Of a DNA stretch of 39,831 nt, positions 27,823-35,674 are shown piece by piece; within the stretch, counting starts at the first letter, position 1; each line of letters begins with the position of its first letter. A model generated the notes under the pieces. It made no database searches and was not told the DNA's origin. It saw only the letters and a program-made list of their open reading frames with translations. This DNA comes from Blastococcus atacamensis. GTDB taxonomy: Bacteria; Actinomycetota; Actinomycetes; Mycobacteriales; Geodermatophilaceae. The stretch lies in NCBI RefSeq assembly GCF_002938425.1, contig NZ_POQU01000027.1:1-39831 (forward strand), read 5' to 3'. The position numbers and the translations under genes were made by a program.

Positions 27823-28676
27823 CGGGGGTCTCCCAGCTGGACTGCGGTGTTGTCGAGGAGTCGGGTGCTGCCGGCGCGGACGGCGACGAGCAGGCGGGCG
27901 GGACCGGTGGCCGGCACCGGCCCGAGGTCGGTATCGGTGAGTTCGAGGTAGTCCTGGACCAGTTCGGGGTGGCGGTCCAGCACGGCACGCGCGGCGGCGA
28001 GGACCGCGCCGAACCCCTGCGCTCCGGCGGCCGCCCCGGCGCGCAGCGCGGCGGAGACGGCGGCCGCAGTGGCCCGCTGCTCCGGCGAGAGGTACCGGTT
28101 GCGGCTGGACAGCGCCATGCCGTCGTCCTCGCGGACGGTGGGCACGCCGACGACCTCCACGCCCAGTGCGAGCTCACGGGCCATGCCCCGGACGAGGGTC
28201 AGCTGCTGGTAGTCCTTCTCGCCGAAGAAGGCCAGCTCGGGCCGGACGAGCCCGAACAGCTTCGCGACGACGGTGAGCACGCCGGCGAAGTGGCCGGGCC
28301 GCACCGCACCCTCGAGAACCGCGCCGAGCGGGCCGGGGTCCACCGTGACCCCCAGCGCCCCGCCCGGGTAGATCTCCTCGACCGGCGGGTGGAAGACGAC
28401 GTCGGCGCCCTCCTCGGCCAGCGCGGCCAGGTCGGCGTCCCAGGTGCGGGGGTAGCGGTCGAAGTCCTCGCCGGGGCCGAACTGCGTCGGGTTCACGAAG
28501 ACCGAGACGACGACGCTCCCCGCGCGCTCCCGGGCGGCCCGGACCAGCGTCCGGTGCCCCTCGTGCAGGGCGCCCATCGTGGGGACCAGCGCGACCGGGC
28601 CGGGCAGCTCCGCGAGGAGCGCCCGCAGGTCCGCGACCCTCTCGGCGACGGCGGGACGCGTGCCCAGGGCCGTCAT
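27819..28676 (-). CDS. panC: Pantothenate synthetase
   Basis: 285 residues. ATP-binding motifs are [18 protein letters not shown] (HIGH-like) and the KMSKS-like segment near [11 protein letters not shown]. Also seen are [20 protein letters not shown] and [20 protein letters not shown]. It joins pantoate and beta-alanine. It overlaps the DUF2520 gene upstream by four bases and panD downstream by four, making a tightly coupled operon with coaX. Confidence 0.97.
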   Translation of the reverse strand: MTALGTRPAVAERVADLRALLAELPGPVALVPTMGALHEGHRTLVRAARERAGSVVVSVFVNPTQFGPGEDFDRYPRTWDADLAALAEEGADVVFHPPVEEIYPGGALGVTVDPGPLGAVLEGAVRPGHFAGVLTVVAKLFGLVRPELAFFGEKDYQQLTLVRGMARELALGVEVVGVPTVREDDGMALSSRNRYLSPEQRATAAAVSAALRAGAAAGAQGFGAVLAAARAVLDRHPELVQDYLELTDTDLGPVPATGPARLLVAVRAGSTRLLDNTAVQLGDPR

Positions 28677-29617
28677 GGCCGGTCCGCCGGCTGACTGGGT
28701 GAGGAGCTCAGCAGGTCCAGCAGCGGGGCACCCTCGTGCCGCTTGAGCCGGCCGGCGACCAGTGCCCGCTCCGTGGTGCGCCGGGCCATCGCCACGTAGG
28801 CGGCGACCGCCTCGGGCGCCCGTTCCGCCAAGGTGTCGAGGTGGGCCCCGACGGTGCCGACGTCGCCGCGGCTGACCGGTCCGGTGAGCCCGCGATCCCC
28901 GCGGCGGAGGCCGTTGTCCAGAGCCGCGGTGAGCAGCGGGGCGAGCACGCGGGCGGGCTCGGCGACGCCGGCGGTGCGGAGGAGGTCGGCCGCCTCGGCC
29001 ACCAGGGTGACCAGGTGGTTGGCACCGGTGACCAGCGCCGCGTGGTACAGCCCGCGGTCGGCCTCGGCGACGAAGAACGGCTCGCCGCCCATCTCCAGCA
29101 CCAGGGTCTCGGCGACCGGCCGGTGCTCGGGGCGGCTGGTGACGCCGAACGGGGCGCCGTCGAGCCGGTCGGCGTCCTCGGGGGCACCGGAGAACGTCAT
29201 GGCCGGGTGGAGGGCGAGGGCGAGCACCCCGGACTCCGCGGCGGGGGCGAGGACGGCCAGGCCGTGCGCGCCGGAGGTGTGGAAGGCCAGCTGGCCGGCA
29301 CGCCAGGCACCGGTCTCGGCCAGCCCGGAGACCAGGCCGGCGAGCGTGTCGTCGGGAACGGCGAGGACGATCAGGTCAGAGGCGGCGACGACGGCGTCGG
29401 CGGGGACCAGCGGGACGCCGGGCAGCAGTCGGGCGGCGCGCTCGGCGGAGGCGGCGGAGAGGCCCGAGGCGGCGACCACGTCGTGACCGGCGGCGGCGAG
29501 AGCGGCACCGAGGACGGCGCCGACGCGGCCGGCGCCGATGACCCCGACGCGCAGGCGCGCGGGTGCTTCGGACGCGGGAAAGAGCCCGGCGGCTCGGGTC
29601 CTGCGTGCAGTAGGCAT
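28673..29617 (-). CDS. Rossmann-like/DUF2520 NAD(P)-binding protein
   Basis: 314 residues. The N-terminal Rossmann motif is [20 protein letters not shown], with [20 protein letters not shown] after it. [11 protein letters not shown] is the typical DUF2520 segment, and the C-terminal helical domain has [20 protein letters not shown]. The family occurs beside panC in actinobacteria (Rv3603c) and resembles ketopantoate reductase or ProC-like dehydrogenases. A role in pantoate formation is suggested by position only. The ATG selected follows a GAGAGG element; the open frame upstream is not conserved. Confidence 0.9.
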   Translation of the reverse strand: MPTARRTRAAGLFPASEAPARLRVGVIGAGRVGAVLGAALAAAGHDVVAASGLSAASAERAARLLPGVPLVPADAVVAASDLIVLAVPDDTLAGLVSGLAETGAWRAGQLAFHTSGAHGLAVLAPAAESGVLALALHPAMTFSGAPEDADRLDGAPFGVTSRPEHRPVAETLVLEMGGEPFFVAEADRGLYHAALVTGANHLVTLVAEAADLLRTAGVAEPARVLAPLLTAALDNGLRRGDRGLTGPVSRGDVGTVGAHLDTLAERAPEAVAAYVAMARRTTERALVAGRLKRHEGAPLLDLLSSSPSQPADRP

Positions 29618-29663
29618 CGGTGCACCTCTCGTTCCAGTCCCGTGCGGGTACCGGACGTCGGTC

Positions 29664-29762
29664 GGCCACCGGGGTCGGTGGCCGCGTTGCTGTCGTGCGG
29701 GTCGTGCGTCGGACGGCGCCCACTGCAACCGGATGTGTCACGCGGGCGACGTGCCGCCCGCG
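29664..29762. other. Two hairpins in the gap between divergent genes
   Basis: GGCCACCG-GGGT-CGGTGGCC (29664-29683) and CGCGGGCG-ACGTGC-CGCCCGCG (29741-29762) are perfect 8-bp stems in the 280-bp space between the DUF2520 gene (-) and the SDR (+). They could be operators or leader structures of the pan operon. A TACCGT box at 29862-29867 is a possible SDR -10. Nothing else is recognisable here. Confidence 0.35.
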
Positions 29763-29897
29763 AGTGTGGAACCGCTCCGGGCAGCGCGCAACGCCTGGGG
29801 GCTGTGCCCTAGCTCACCCGTGTGCCGCTCACCCGCGCGACGCGACGGGCGGTCCCCGACCTACCGTGACCCCCGGCACACCGACGAAGGAGGCACC

Positions 29898-30650
29898 GTG
29901 CGCACGTTCGAGGGACGCACCGCCCTGGTCACCGGCGGCAGCCGGGGCATCGGGCTGGGCATCGCCAGGAGCCTGGTGGACCGCGGGGCGCGGGTGGTCC
30001 TGACCGCCCGGAAGCCCGACGCGCTGGCCGAGGCGGTCACCGAGCTGGGCGGCCCCGAGGTAGCCGTCGCCGTCCCGGGGAACGCCGGTGACCCCGCGCA
30101 CCGCGCCGAGGCGGTCCGCACCGCCGTCGACACCTTCGGCAGCCTCGACGTCCTGGTCGGCAACGTCGGCATCAACCCGGCCTACGGGCCCCTGATGGAC
30201 CTGCAGCTCGACGCCTTCCGCAAGATCCTGGACACCAATGTCGTGTCCGCGCTGGGGCTGGTGCAGGAGGCGTGGCGGGCCTGGATGTCCGAGCACGGCG
30301 GGTCGGTGCTGTTCGTCGCCTCGGTGGCCGGGCTGCGCTCCTCGCAGGAGATCGGCGCCTACGGCGTGAGCAAGGCCGCGCTGATCAACCTGACCACTCA
30401 GCTGGCCGTGGAGCTCGCACCCACGGTGCGGGTGAACGCCGTCGCCCCGGCCGTGGTGAAGACGCGGTTCGCCGGCGCGCTGTTCGAGGGCCGGGAGGCC
30501 GAGGCGGCGCAGGCGTACCCGATGGCCCGGCTCGGGACACCGGAGGACATCGGCGAGGCGGCGGCCTACCTGCTCGGCGAGGGCGCCGGCTGGGTCACCG
30601 GCCAGACGCTGGTCATCGACGGCGGCGGGCTCTCGCGCGGACCCCGCTGA
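29898..30650 (+). CDS. SDR family oxidoreductase
   Basis: 250 residues from a GTG with AAGGAGG. The cofactor motif is TGGSRGIG; NVG replaces the usual NAG in LVGNVGINPAYGP; the catalytic Ser/Tyr/Lys are in FVASVAG and YGVSKAAL. The C-terminal half ends GWVTGQTLVIDGGGLSRGP, typical of FabG-like classical SDRs. It may be a 3-oxoacyl-ACP reductase-like or general alcohol dehydrogenase. The asparagine-valine-glycine variation is common in actinobacteria and does not imply loss of activity. The substrate is not predictable. Confidence 0.9.
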   Translation: MRTFEGRTALVTGGSRGIGLGIARSLVDRGARVVLTARKPDALAEAVTELGGPEVAVAVPGNAGDPAHRAEAVRTAVDTFGSLDVLVGNVGINPAYGPLMDLQLDAFRKILDTNVVSALGLVQEAWRAWMSEHGGSVLFVASVAGLRSSQEIGAYGVSKAALINLTTQLAVELAPTVRVNAVAPAVVKTRFAGALFEGREAEAAQAYPMARLGTPEDIGEAAAYLLGEGAGWVTGQTLVIDGGGLSRGPR

Positions 30651-30673
30651 GAAAGGGCCACCGAGCCGTGCGG

Positions 30674-30724
30674 CCCTCTCGCAGGGTCCCGCCGCGAGCC
30701 TGCGAGCGGTGGGGGGCGAGGGGG
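30674..30724 (-). repeat. Stop-adjacent two-stem repeat, copy 3
   Basis: Outer arms CCCTCTCGC (30674-30682) and GCGAGGGGG (30716-30724) pair with one G-U. Inner arms CCCGCCGC (30688-30695) and GCGGTGGG (30706-30713) pair with one G-U. The loop is GAGCCTGCGA. The minus gene at 30733 ends TAG-TAG-AAGGA and runs into the outer stem. The SDR stop is 23 bases to the left. Confidence 0.8.
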
Positions 30725-30732
30725 TCCTTCTA

Positions 30733-32319
30733 CTAGTCGCGGCCCAGCACCCGGGCGAGGACGTCGTCGGAGTCGCCGTCCTCGCGGTAGCGGCGACGCC
30801 GCCGGCCGCCCGACGGCGGGGTGACCCCGTTCTCGGCCAGGATCCGCGCCAGGTCGTCGGAGGTGTCGGGCCCGGTTGGCGGAGCCGGCGGTGCCGACGG
30901 CGCGGACCAGGCGGGTGCGGCGGCCGGGTGCTCGGTGGTGGGCGCGAACTCCGGAGCGGGCGACCAGGCGGGCGGCTCGTCGGTGCGCCGGCGGCGGAGG
31001 GCGTCCTCCGGGGCGGACGGCGCCGGAGGCGGGTCGAGCAGCGACCGGGCGGCCAGCCAGTCCATCGGCGTCTGCGGTCGCTCAGGCGGCGCGGGCGGCA
31101 TCACCGGGGACGACGTGACGACCGGCGAGGCCACCGTGTGCGGCGGGGCGGGCGGCTGGTCCGCGACCGGGGACCGCGAGGAGCCCAGGTAGGGGTCGGA
31201 CTCGTGGGCGGCGGCCCGAGGGTGCCGGTCGAACGCCGGGGGGACCTCCCGGACCGGCGGGCGCACGGGCTCGGGCGGCTCGGAGGCGTAGCGGGCGTCG
31301 GAGAGGTAGCTCGGCAACGGCTCGTACGCCGTCGGCTCGGACCGCCCCGGAACCAGCGGTCCGAGGGGCACCACCGTCGGCGGGGCCGGGGGCACCGAGG
31401 GCCGCGGAGGCGCCGCGGCCTCCGGGGGGACGACCGGGAACGCGGTCGTCGGCGGTGCCGCCTGGTAGGGCGAGGAGGTCCACGACGGGCCACCCCGCAC
31501 CTGCTCGAACTGCTGGGTCCTCGGTGGCTCGTCCAGCCGGATCGCCGGCCATCCCCCGGTCAGCTCCCGCGGCGGCGACTCGTCGCTCCACCCCGCGCCG
31601 TCCAGAGTGCGCGACGGCCCGTCGATGCGGGACGCCTCCCCCGGCAACCGGCCGGCCTGGGTGCGCATGACGATCCGCTCGACCAGCATCTCGCTGGACA
31701 GCTGCTCGGAGAGCTCCAGGCGCAGCCGGCCCATGTCCTCGCGCAACGCGCCGATCTGCCCGAGGTCGCCCCGCAGCGCGGTCAGCTCGGCGACGTCATC
31801 GCGCAGGGCGGCCACCCGGGCGATCTCGTCGCGCAGGCCCGACAGCGAGGCGATCTCACCGCGCAGTGCGGACACCCGGGCGACGTCGTCGCGCAGGGCC
31901 GCCACCCGGGCGATCTCGTCGCGCAGGCCCGACAGCGAGGCGATCTCCCCCCGCAGCGCGTCGAGCTCCTCGCGCATGAAGTCCTCGGCCTCGCGGCGCA
32001 GCTCGTTCTCCAGCTCCAGCTCGTACTCGCGGCGGGCGACGACCTCGCGGTCGAGCTCCGCCTCGTAGGCCCGGCGCAGGTCCGCCTCGCGGGCGGCGGC
32101 GCGGACCCGGTCGGTGCCGCGGCGACCGGCCGCGAACGTGGCGAGGACGAACGCCCAGGCCACGGCCACGACCGCCAGTCGCAGCAGCTGCGGGTTGCTG
32201 GTCAGGAACACGACCAGCGTGGCGGCGGCGGCGAGCGCGAAGCCGCCGATCTGCACGAGGACGCGGCTGTCGGGGAGGACGGGGCCACGGGCGACGTCGT
32301 CGTCCTCGCGGCGGGGCAT
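30733..32319 (-). CDS. Membrane protein with decapeptide-repeat coiled coil (DUF6779-like, Rv3604c position)
   Basis: 528 residues. Two N-terminal transmembrane helices (about 20-40 and 44-64) are followed by a charged helix (AYEAELDREVVARREYELEL). Next come about eight tandem ten-residue repeats of the form (A/G)LR(D/G)(E/D)(I/V)AR(V/L)x, about residues 115-200. The rest is a long Pro/Ala/Glu-rich disordered tail, with a short conserved end DDLARILAENGVTPPSGGRR and VLARVLGRD. Its place before the DUF2520 gene matches M. tuberculosis Rv3604c. Function unknown; it could be a cytoplasmic scaffold on the membrane. A TACGCT box is six bases before the ATG. Confidence 0.75.
   Translation of the reverse strand: MPRREDDDVARGPVLPDSRVLVQIGGFALAAAATLVVFLTSNPQLLRLAVVAVAWAFVLATFAAGRRGTDRVRAAAREADLRRAYEAELDREVVARREYELELENELRREAEDFMREELDALRGEIASLSGLRDEIARVAALRDDVARVSALRGEIASLSGLRDEIARVAALRDDVAELTALRGDLGQIGALREDMGRLRLELSEQLSSEMLVERIVMRTQAGRLPGEASRIDGPSRTLDGAGWSDESPPRELTGGWPAIRLDEPPRTQQFEQVRGGPSWTSSPYQAAPPTTAFPVVPPEAAAPPRPSVPPAPPTVVPLGPLVPGRSEPTAYEPLPSYLSDARYASEPPEPVRPPVREVPPAFDRHPRAAAHESDPYLGSSRSPVADQPPAPPHTVASPVVTSSPVMPPAPPERPQTPMDWLAARSLLDPPPAPSAPEDALRRRRTDEPPAWSPAPEFAPTTEHPAAAPAWSAPSAPPAPPTGPDTSDDLARILAENGVTPPSGGRRRRRYREDGDSDDVLARVLGRD
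31801..31947 (-). repeat. 90-bp direct duplication inside the coiled-coil repeats
   Basis: A segment of about 57 bases starting at 31801 recurs, nearly identical, starting at 31891. The period of 90 bases equals three decapeptides (30 residues), showing recent in-frame duplication within the repeat array of the membrane protein. Confidence 0.8.
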
Positions 32320-32325
32320 GGGTCC

Positions 32326-32331
32326 AGCGTA
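32326..32331 (-). promoter_or_regulatory. -10 box for the coiled-coil membrane protein (leaderless)
   Basis: TACGCT on the minus strand, six bases before the ATG at 32317-32319. Confidence 0.5.
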
Positions 32332-32421
32332 GCGACGAGTGGCGTTCACGGGGAGCATCCGCGCCCGTGCCCACGGTTGCCGCCGTCGGATGAGCGCCGT
32401 CCCGGGTGGGACAGTGACCCG

Positions 32422-33030
32422 GTGAGCCTGACCCTGCTGGACTGGCGGCGCCGAGTCGCCGCGCTGCACGCCGCCGTCCGGAACTCCGCCGACCCCGAGC
32501 AGGGCTGGCAGCGGTGGCGGGACGGCCGCGACGAGCTGTTCGCCGGCCATCCGCAGTCGCCCCTGGACGCCGACGCCCGCGCCGGCTTCACCGGGCTGCC
32601 GGTGGCCCCCTACGACCCGGCATTCCGGTTCGAGCCGGCCCTGGGAGCCGCGGAGCCGCTGCGGCGGGAGGTGCCCACGGCGGCCGACGGCGTCGTGCCG
32701 CTCGAGCGGATCGGCGCCGTCGAGCTCCCCGGCGTGGGACGGCTGGACGTCTGGTGGGTGGCGCTCTACGGCGGCGGCGTCTTCCTGCCGCTGCGGGACG
32801 GCACCGCGGGCGACACCACCTACGGCGGCGGCCGCTACCTGCTGGACACCGTCAAGGGCGCCGACCTCGGTGGGGCCGACGGCCGGCTGGTGGTCGACCT
32901 GAACTTCGCCTACCACCCGTCCTGCGCCTACGACCCGCGGTGGTCCTGCCCCCTGGCCCCGGAGGGCAACCGGGTGCAGACGCCGGTCACCGCCGGGGAG
33001 CAGCTGCCCCCCGGCGGCTGGTACGCGTGA
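32422..33030 (+). CDS. DUF1684 domain protein
   Basis: 202 residues from a GTG. Conserved DUF1684 elements are the early WRRRVAALHAAVRN and WQRWRDGRDELFAGHPQSPL, then YDPAFRFEP. LPLRDGTAGDTTYGGGRYLL and the ending DLNFAYHPSCAYDPRWSCPL with PEGNR complete the pattern. The cysteine, histidine and aspartates of the YHPSCAYD segment are invariant in the family as I know it. Function is not established. It is divergent from the coiled-coil gene and converges with proX through repeat copy 4. Confidence 0.87.
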   Translation: MSLTLLDWRRRVAALHAAVRNSADPEQGWQRWRDGRDELFAGHPQSPLDADARAGFTGLPVAPYDPAFRFEPALGAAEPLRREVPTAADGVVPLERIGAVELPGVGRLDVWWVALYGGGVFLPLRDGTAGDTTYGGGRYLLDTVKGADLGGADGRLVVDLNFAYHPSCAYDPRWSCPLAPEGNRVQTPVTAGEQLPPGGWYA

Positions 33031-33043
33031 CCCGCTGGAACGG

Positions 33044-33094
33044 CCGCCCTTCAGGGGCCCGCGCCGAGTGTGCGAGGCGTGGGGGGAAGGGCGG
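33044..33094 (-). repeat. Stop-adjacent two-stem repeat, copy 4
   Basis: Outer arms CCGCCCTTC (33044-33052) and GAAGGGCGG (33086-33094) pair perfectly. The inner arms are changed on both sides, CCCGCGCC (33058-33065) with GGCGTGGG (33076-33083), and still pair with one G-U. The loop is GAGTGTGCGA. The proX stop TAG-AAGGA leads into the outer stem, as in copy 2. Confidence 0.82.
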
Positions 33095-33099
33095 TCCTT

Positions 33100-34089
33100 C
33101 TACTGGGCGACCGAACCGTCGGTGGTGAACACCAGACCGATGGACACCTCGCCCTGCTGGATCGCCGCCTTGGTCAGCGGGCCACCGGCGTCGAACTCCT
33201 GGAAGCCCGCGAAGTCGAGGCCGTAGGTGTCCTCCAGGCCGGGCTGGCAGAACGGCCGGGTCGGGCACTCACCCGGACCGCCGAGCACGAGCGATCCGTC
33301 ACCGCAGGCGTCGGCCAGCTCCGACAGCGTGGTGACCCCCAGGTCGTCGGCGAACTCCCGGGTGACGGCGAATGCGTTCTGGTTGGCGGCGTCGGAGGGC
33401 TCGCCGAAGACCAGCCCGGCCTCCTCGGCCAGCGGCGTGAGCGCTGCGACCGTCTCGTCGACGTCGCTGGACGCCACCTGGGTCGCCTCGTCGCCCTCGA
33501 GGAACTCGGTGACCGTCGCGAGGTACTCCGGGTGCACCTGGATCTCACCGCGCTGCAGGGCGGGCAGGTAGAGCTCGCGGTTGCCGGTGGGCTGCACCGT
33601 CGCGGAGAACCCGGCCGCCTCCAGCACGTCGGCGTAGATGTTGGCCAGGATCGTCGGCTCGGAGAAGTTGCCGCCGCCGACGACGATCTCCCCGCTGCCC
33701 TGCTCCAGGCCGCCGGTGTCGACGTTCTCCTCGACCCAGGCGGCGGCGGCGTCCTCGGGGCTCTGCCGCTCCACGTCGACGGCGACGTTCAGGTTGCCCA
33801 GCGCTTCGAGGGTCAGCGCCTCCGACACCGCGTCCAGCGCCGGCACGAGCGCGGGGTTGGCCTCGGCGGCCGCGGCGTTGACCGCCGGGATGAGGTTGTC
33901 GGCGTTCTGCAGCCCCTGGTCGTCCTCGAGGACGACCAGCTGGTCGCCGGGGACGGGCGCGCAGGCGTTCCCGGAGGCCTGCGTGGTGTCCGCTCCCCCG
34001 CCGGTGCCGGAGGAGCCCGACTCGCCGCACGCGGCCGTCGTCAGGGCGACCAGTGCGAGAGGAACGATGTACCGGATACGCGTGCGCAT
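33100..34089 (-). CDS. proX: Glycine betaine/osmoprotectant-binding lipoprotein with permuted domain order
   Basis: 329 residues. A lipoprotein signal peptide ends at TTAAC (Cys21). Residues about 50-125 (LVVLEDDQGLQNADNLIPAV, then LDAVSEALTLEALGNLNVAV) match the C-terminal part of normal OpuAC/ProX proteins. Residues about 134-329 (IVVGGGNFSEPTILANIYAD, NRELYLPALQRGEIQVHPEY, then ending IGLVFTTDGSVAQ) match the normal N-terminal and middle parts. The order is therefore circularly permuted compared with, for example, M. tuberculosis ProX. It should deliver betaine-like solutes to the two permeases upstream. It is separated from proW by 135 bp containing small inverted repeats. Confidence 0.88.
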   Translation of the reverse strand: MRTRIRYIVPLALVALTTAACGESGSSGTGGGADTTQASGNACAPVPGDQLVVLEDDQGLQNADNLIPAVNAAAAEANPALVPALDAVSEALTLEALGNLNVAVDVERQSPEDAAAAWVEENVDTGGLEQGSGEIVVGGGNFSEPTILANIYADVLEAAGFSATVQPTGNRELYLPALQRGEIQVHPEYLATVTEFLEGDEATQVASSDVDETVAALTPLAEEAGLVFGEPSDAANQNAFAVTREFADDLGVTTLSELADACGDGSLVLGGPGECPTRPFCQPGLEDTYGLDFAGFQEFDAGGPLTKAAIQQGEVSIGLVFTTDGSVAQ

Positions 34090-34224
34090 GGCCCCGCCTT
34101 CTGTGTCCCGTGGTCGCTGCTCGACCACGCGTGTCTGGCGGGTGGACCCCGCCCGACCATGGAACGCCGCAGGTCGGTCGTGCGCAATCGGTCGGGTGGG
34201 CTGTTAGCGATCCGTGACCTCACC

Positions 34225-34953
34225 TCAGAGCGGGACGCCGCTCGACGTGGGTTCCGGCACCGGATCGGCGCGCCGGGCGCGCAGGAACGGCAGCCGCTTC
34301 TCGCCCGGCACGACCGCCCAGGTGACGGCCACCAGGAGCAGCTCGGTCAGCACGGCCAGCACGGCGACCAGGACGGCGCCGGCGATCACGGTCCCGTCGT
34401 TCTGCTGGGCGAAGCCCAGGGTGATGATCCGCCCCAGCCCGCCGCCGGCGACCAGGGCCGCCAGCGTCGCCGTCGCCACCACCTGCACGGCCGCGGTGCG
34501 GACGCCGGTCATGACCAGCGGCGCGGCCAGCGGCAGCTCGGCGCGCAGCAGGACCTGGCGGCCCTGCATGCCCATCGCCCGGGACGCCTCGACGACGTCG
34601 CGGTCGACCGACCGGAAGCCGACGTAGGTGTTGGTGAGGATCGGCGGGACGGCGAACACCGCGAGGGCGATCGTGGTCGCGGTCGGGCCGAAGCCGATCG
34701 GGCTGACCGCGAAGAGGGTGAGCAGCGCGAGGGTGGGCACGGCCCGCGAGACGTTGGACAGGGCCACGGTGAACCCGCCGCCCCGACCGGTGTGGCCGAG
34801 CACCGCTCCGACCGGCAGGGCGACGAGCATGGCCACGAGCACCGCGACCGCGGAGATCCGCAGGTGCTCGACGAGCAGGTCGGCGATCCCGCCGGGACGT
34901 GTCCAGTTGAACGGATCGTTGAGGTAGCGGTAGGCCTCCTCGAACCGGTTCAC
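34225..34953 (-). CDS. proW: Osmoprotectant ABC transporter permease 2
   Basis: 242 residues from a GTG overlapping the stop of permease 1 by four bases (GTGA). An upstream in-frame extension exists but would overlap permease 1 heavily. About six transmembrane helices. The BPD-type EAA loop is VEASRAMGMQGRQVLLRAEL, and GGGLGRIITLGFAQQNDGTV is typical of ProW/OpuCB-type permeases. The C-terminal tail is short and cytoplasmic. Confidence 0.9.
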   Translation of the reverse strand: MNRFEEAYRYLNDPFNWTRPGGIADLLVEHLRISAVAVLVAMLVALPVGAVLGHTGRGGGFTVALSNVSRAVPTLALLTLFAVSPIGFGPTATTIALAVFAVPPILTNTYVGFRSVDRDVVEASRAMGMQGRQVLLRAELPLAAPLVMTGVRTAAVQVVATATLAALVAGGGLGRIITLGFAQQNDGTVIAGAVLVAVLAVLTELLLVAVTWAVVPGEKRLPFLRARRADPVPEPTSSGVPL

Positions 34954-35648
34954 GTCGCGGCCCGTCTCGTCCACGGCGTGAGCAGCCGCTCCGCGCCGGC
35001 CAGGAGGAGGTCGGCGAGCAGCGCGAGCAGCACGCACCCCAGCGCCCCGGTGACGATCGGCGCCCGGTAGAAGTTCGCGTTGAACCCTCCGGTGATGAGC
35101 TGGCCGAGACCGCCGTGCCCGACGATCACCCCCACCGTGACCAGCGCGACGGTGGAGACGGTGGCGATCCGCAGGCCGGCCATGAAGGCCGGCACCGCCA
35201 GCGGCAGCTCGACCTGCCAGAACAGCCGCCCGGATCCGTACCCCATCCCGCGGGCGGCCTCGCGCACGTCCGCGGGGACGGCCTGGAGACCGGCCAGGAA
35301 GTTGCGCACCAGGACGACCAGCGAATAGAGCACCAGGCCGATCAGGACCGTCGTGGTCGTGAGACCGGTGATCGGTGCGACGAAGGCGAACATCGCCAGC
35401 GACGGGATCGTGTAGACGAGGGTGGACAGGCCGAGAACCGGTCCCGCGAGCCAGCGGCTGCGTCGGGCCAGCACCGCCAGGGGCAGTGCCAGCAGCGAAC
35501 CGAGGACGACGGCGCCGACCGTGAGCCTGACGTGCTCACCGAGGTGGCCCATGATGGTGTCCCAGTTGGACGTCACGTAGGACGGGTCGAACCAGGGGTT
35601 CGGCGCCGCATCGACCGCGAGCAGCTCCACGCTCGCCGCCCTCAGCAC
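34950..35648 (-). CDS. proW: Osmoprotectant ABC transporter permease 1
   Basis: 232 residues with six transmembrane helices. The helix STLVYTIPSLAMFAFVAPIT and the EAA loop VREAARGMGYGSGRLFWQVE identify it as a ProW/OpuCB/OpuCD permease, and VGVIVGHGGLGQLITGGFNA is the matching conserved segment. The GTG at 35648 is only 26 bp from the divergent proV start. A second in-frame GTG (at 35630) and an ATG (35552) are alternatives; the 35630 start would keep the whole family core. The two permeases are expected to form a heterodimeric channel. Confidence 0.9.
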   Translation of the reverse strand: MLRAASVELLAVDAAPNPWFDPSYVTSNWDTIMGHLGEHVRLTVGAVVLGSLLALPLAVLARRSRWLAGPVLGLSTLVYTIPSLAMFAFVAPITGLTTTTVLIGLVLYSLVVLVRNFLAGLQAVPADVREAARGMGYGSGRLFWQVELPLAVPAFMAGLRIATVSTVALVTVGVIVGHGGLGQLITGGFNANFYRAPIVTGALGCVLLALLADLLLAGAERLLTPWTRRAAT

Positions 35649-35674
35649 GGGGCGGGTACCAGGAAGGCCACCTC

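Noticed and set aside
31801-31947. Regular direct repeats as a CRISPR array
   Set aside because: They are in frame within a protein, with a 30-bp unit and no unique spacers.
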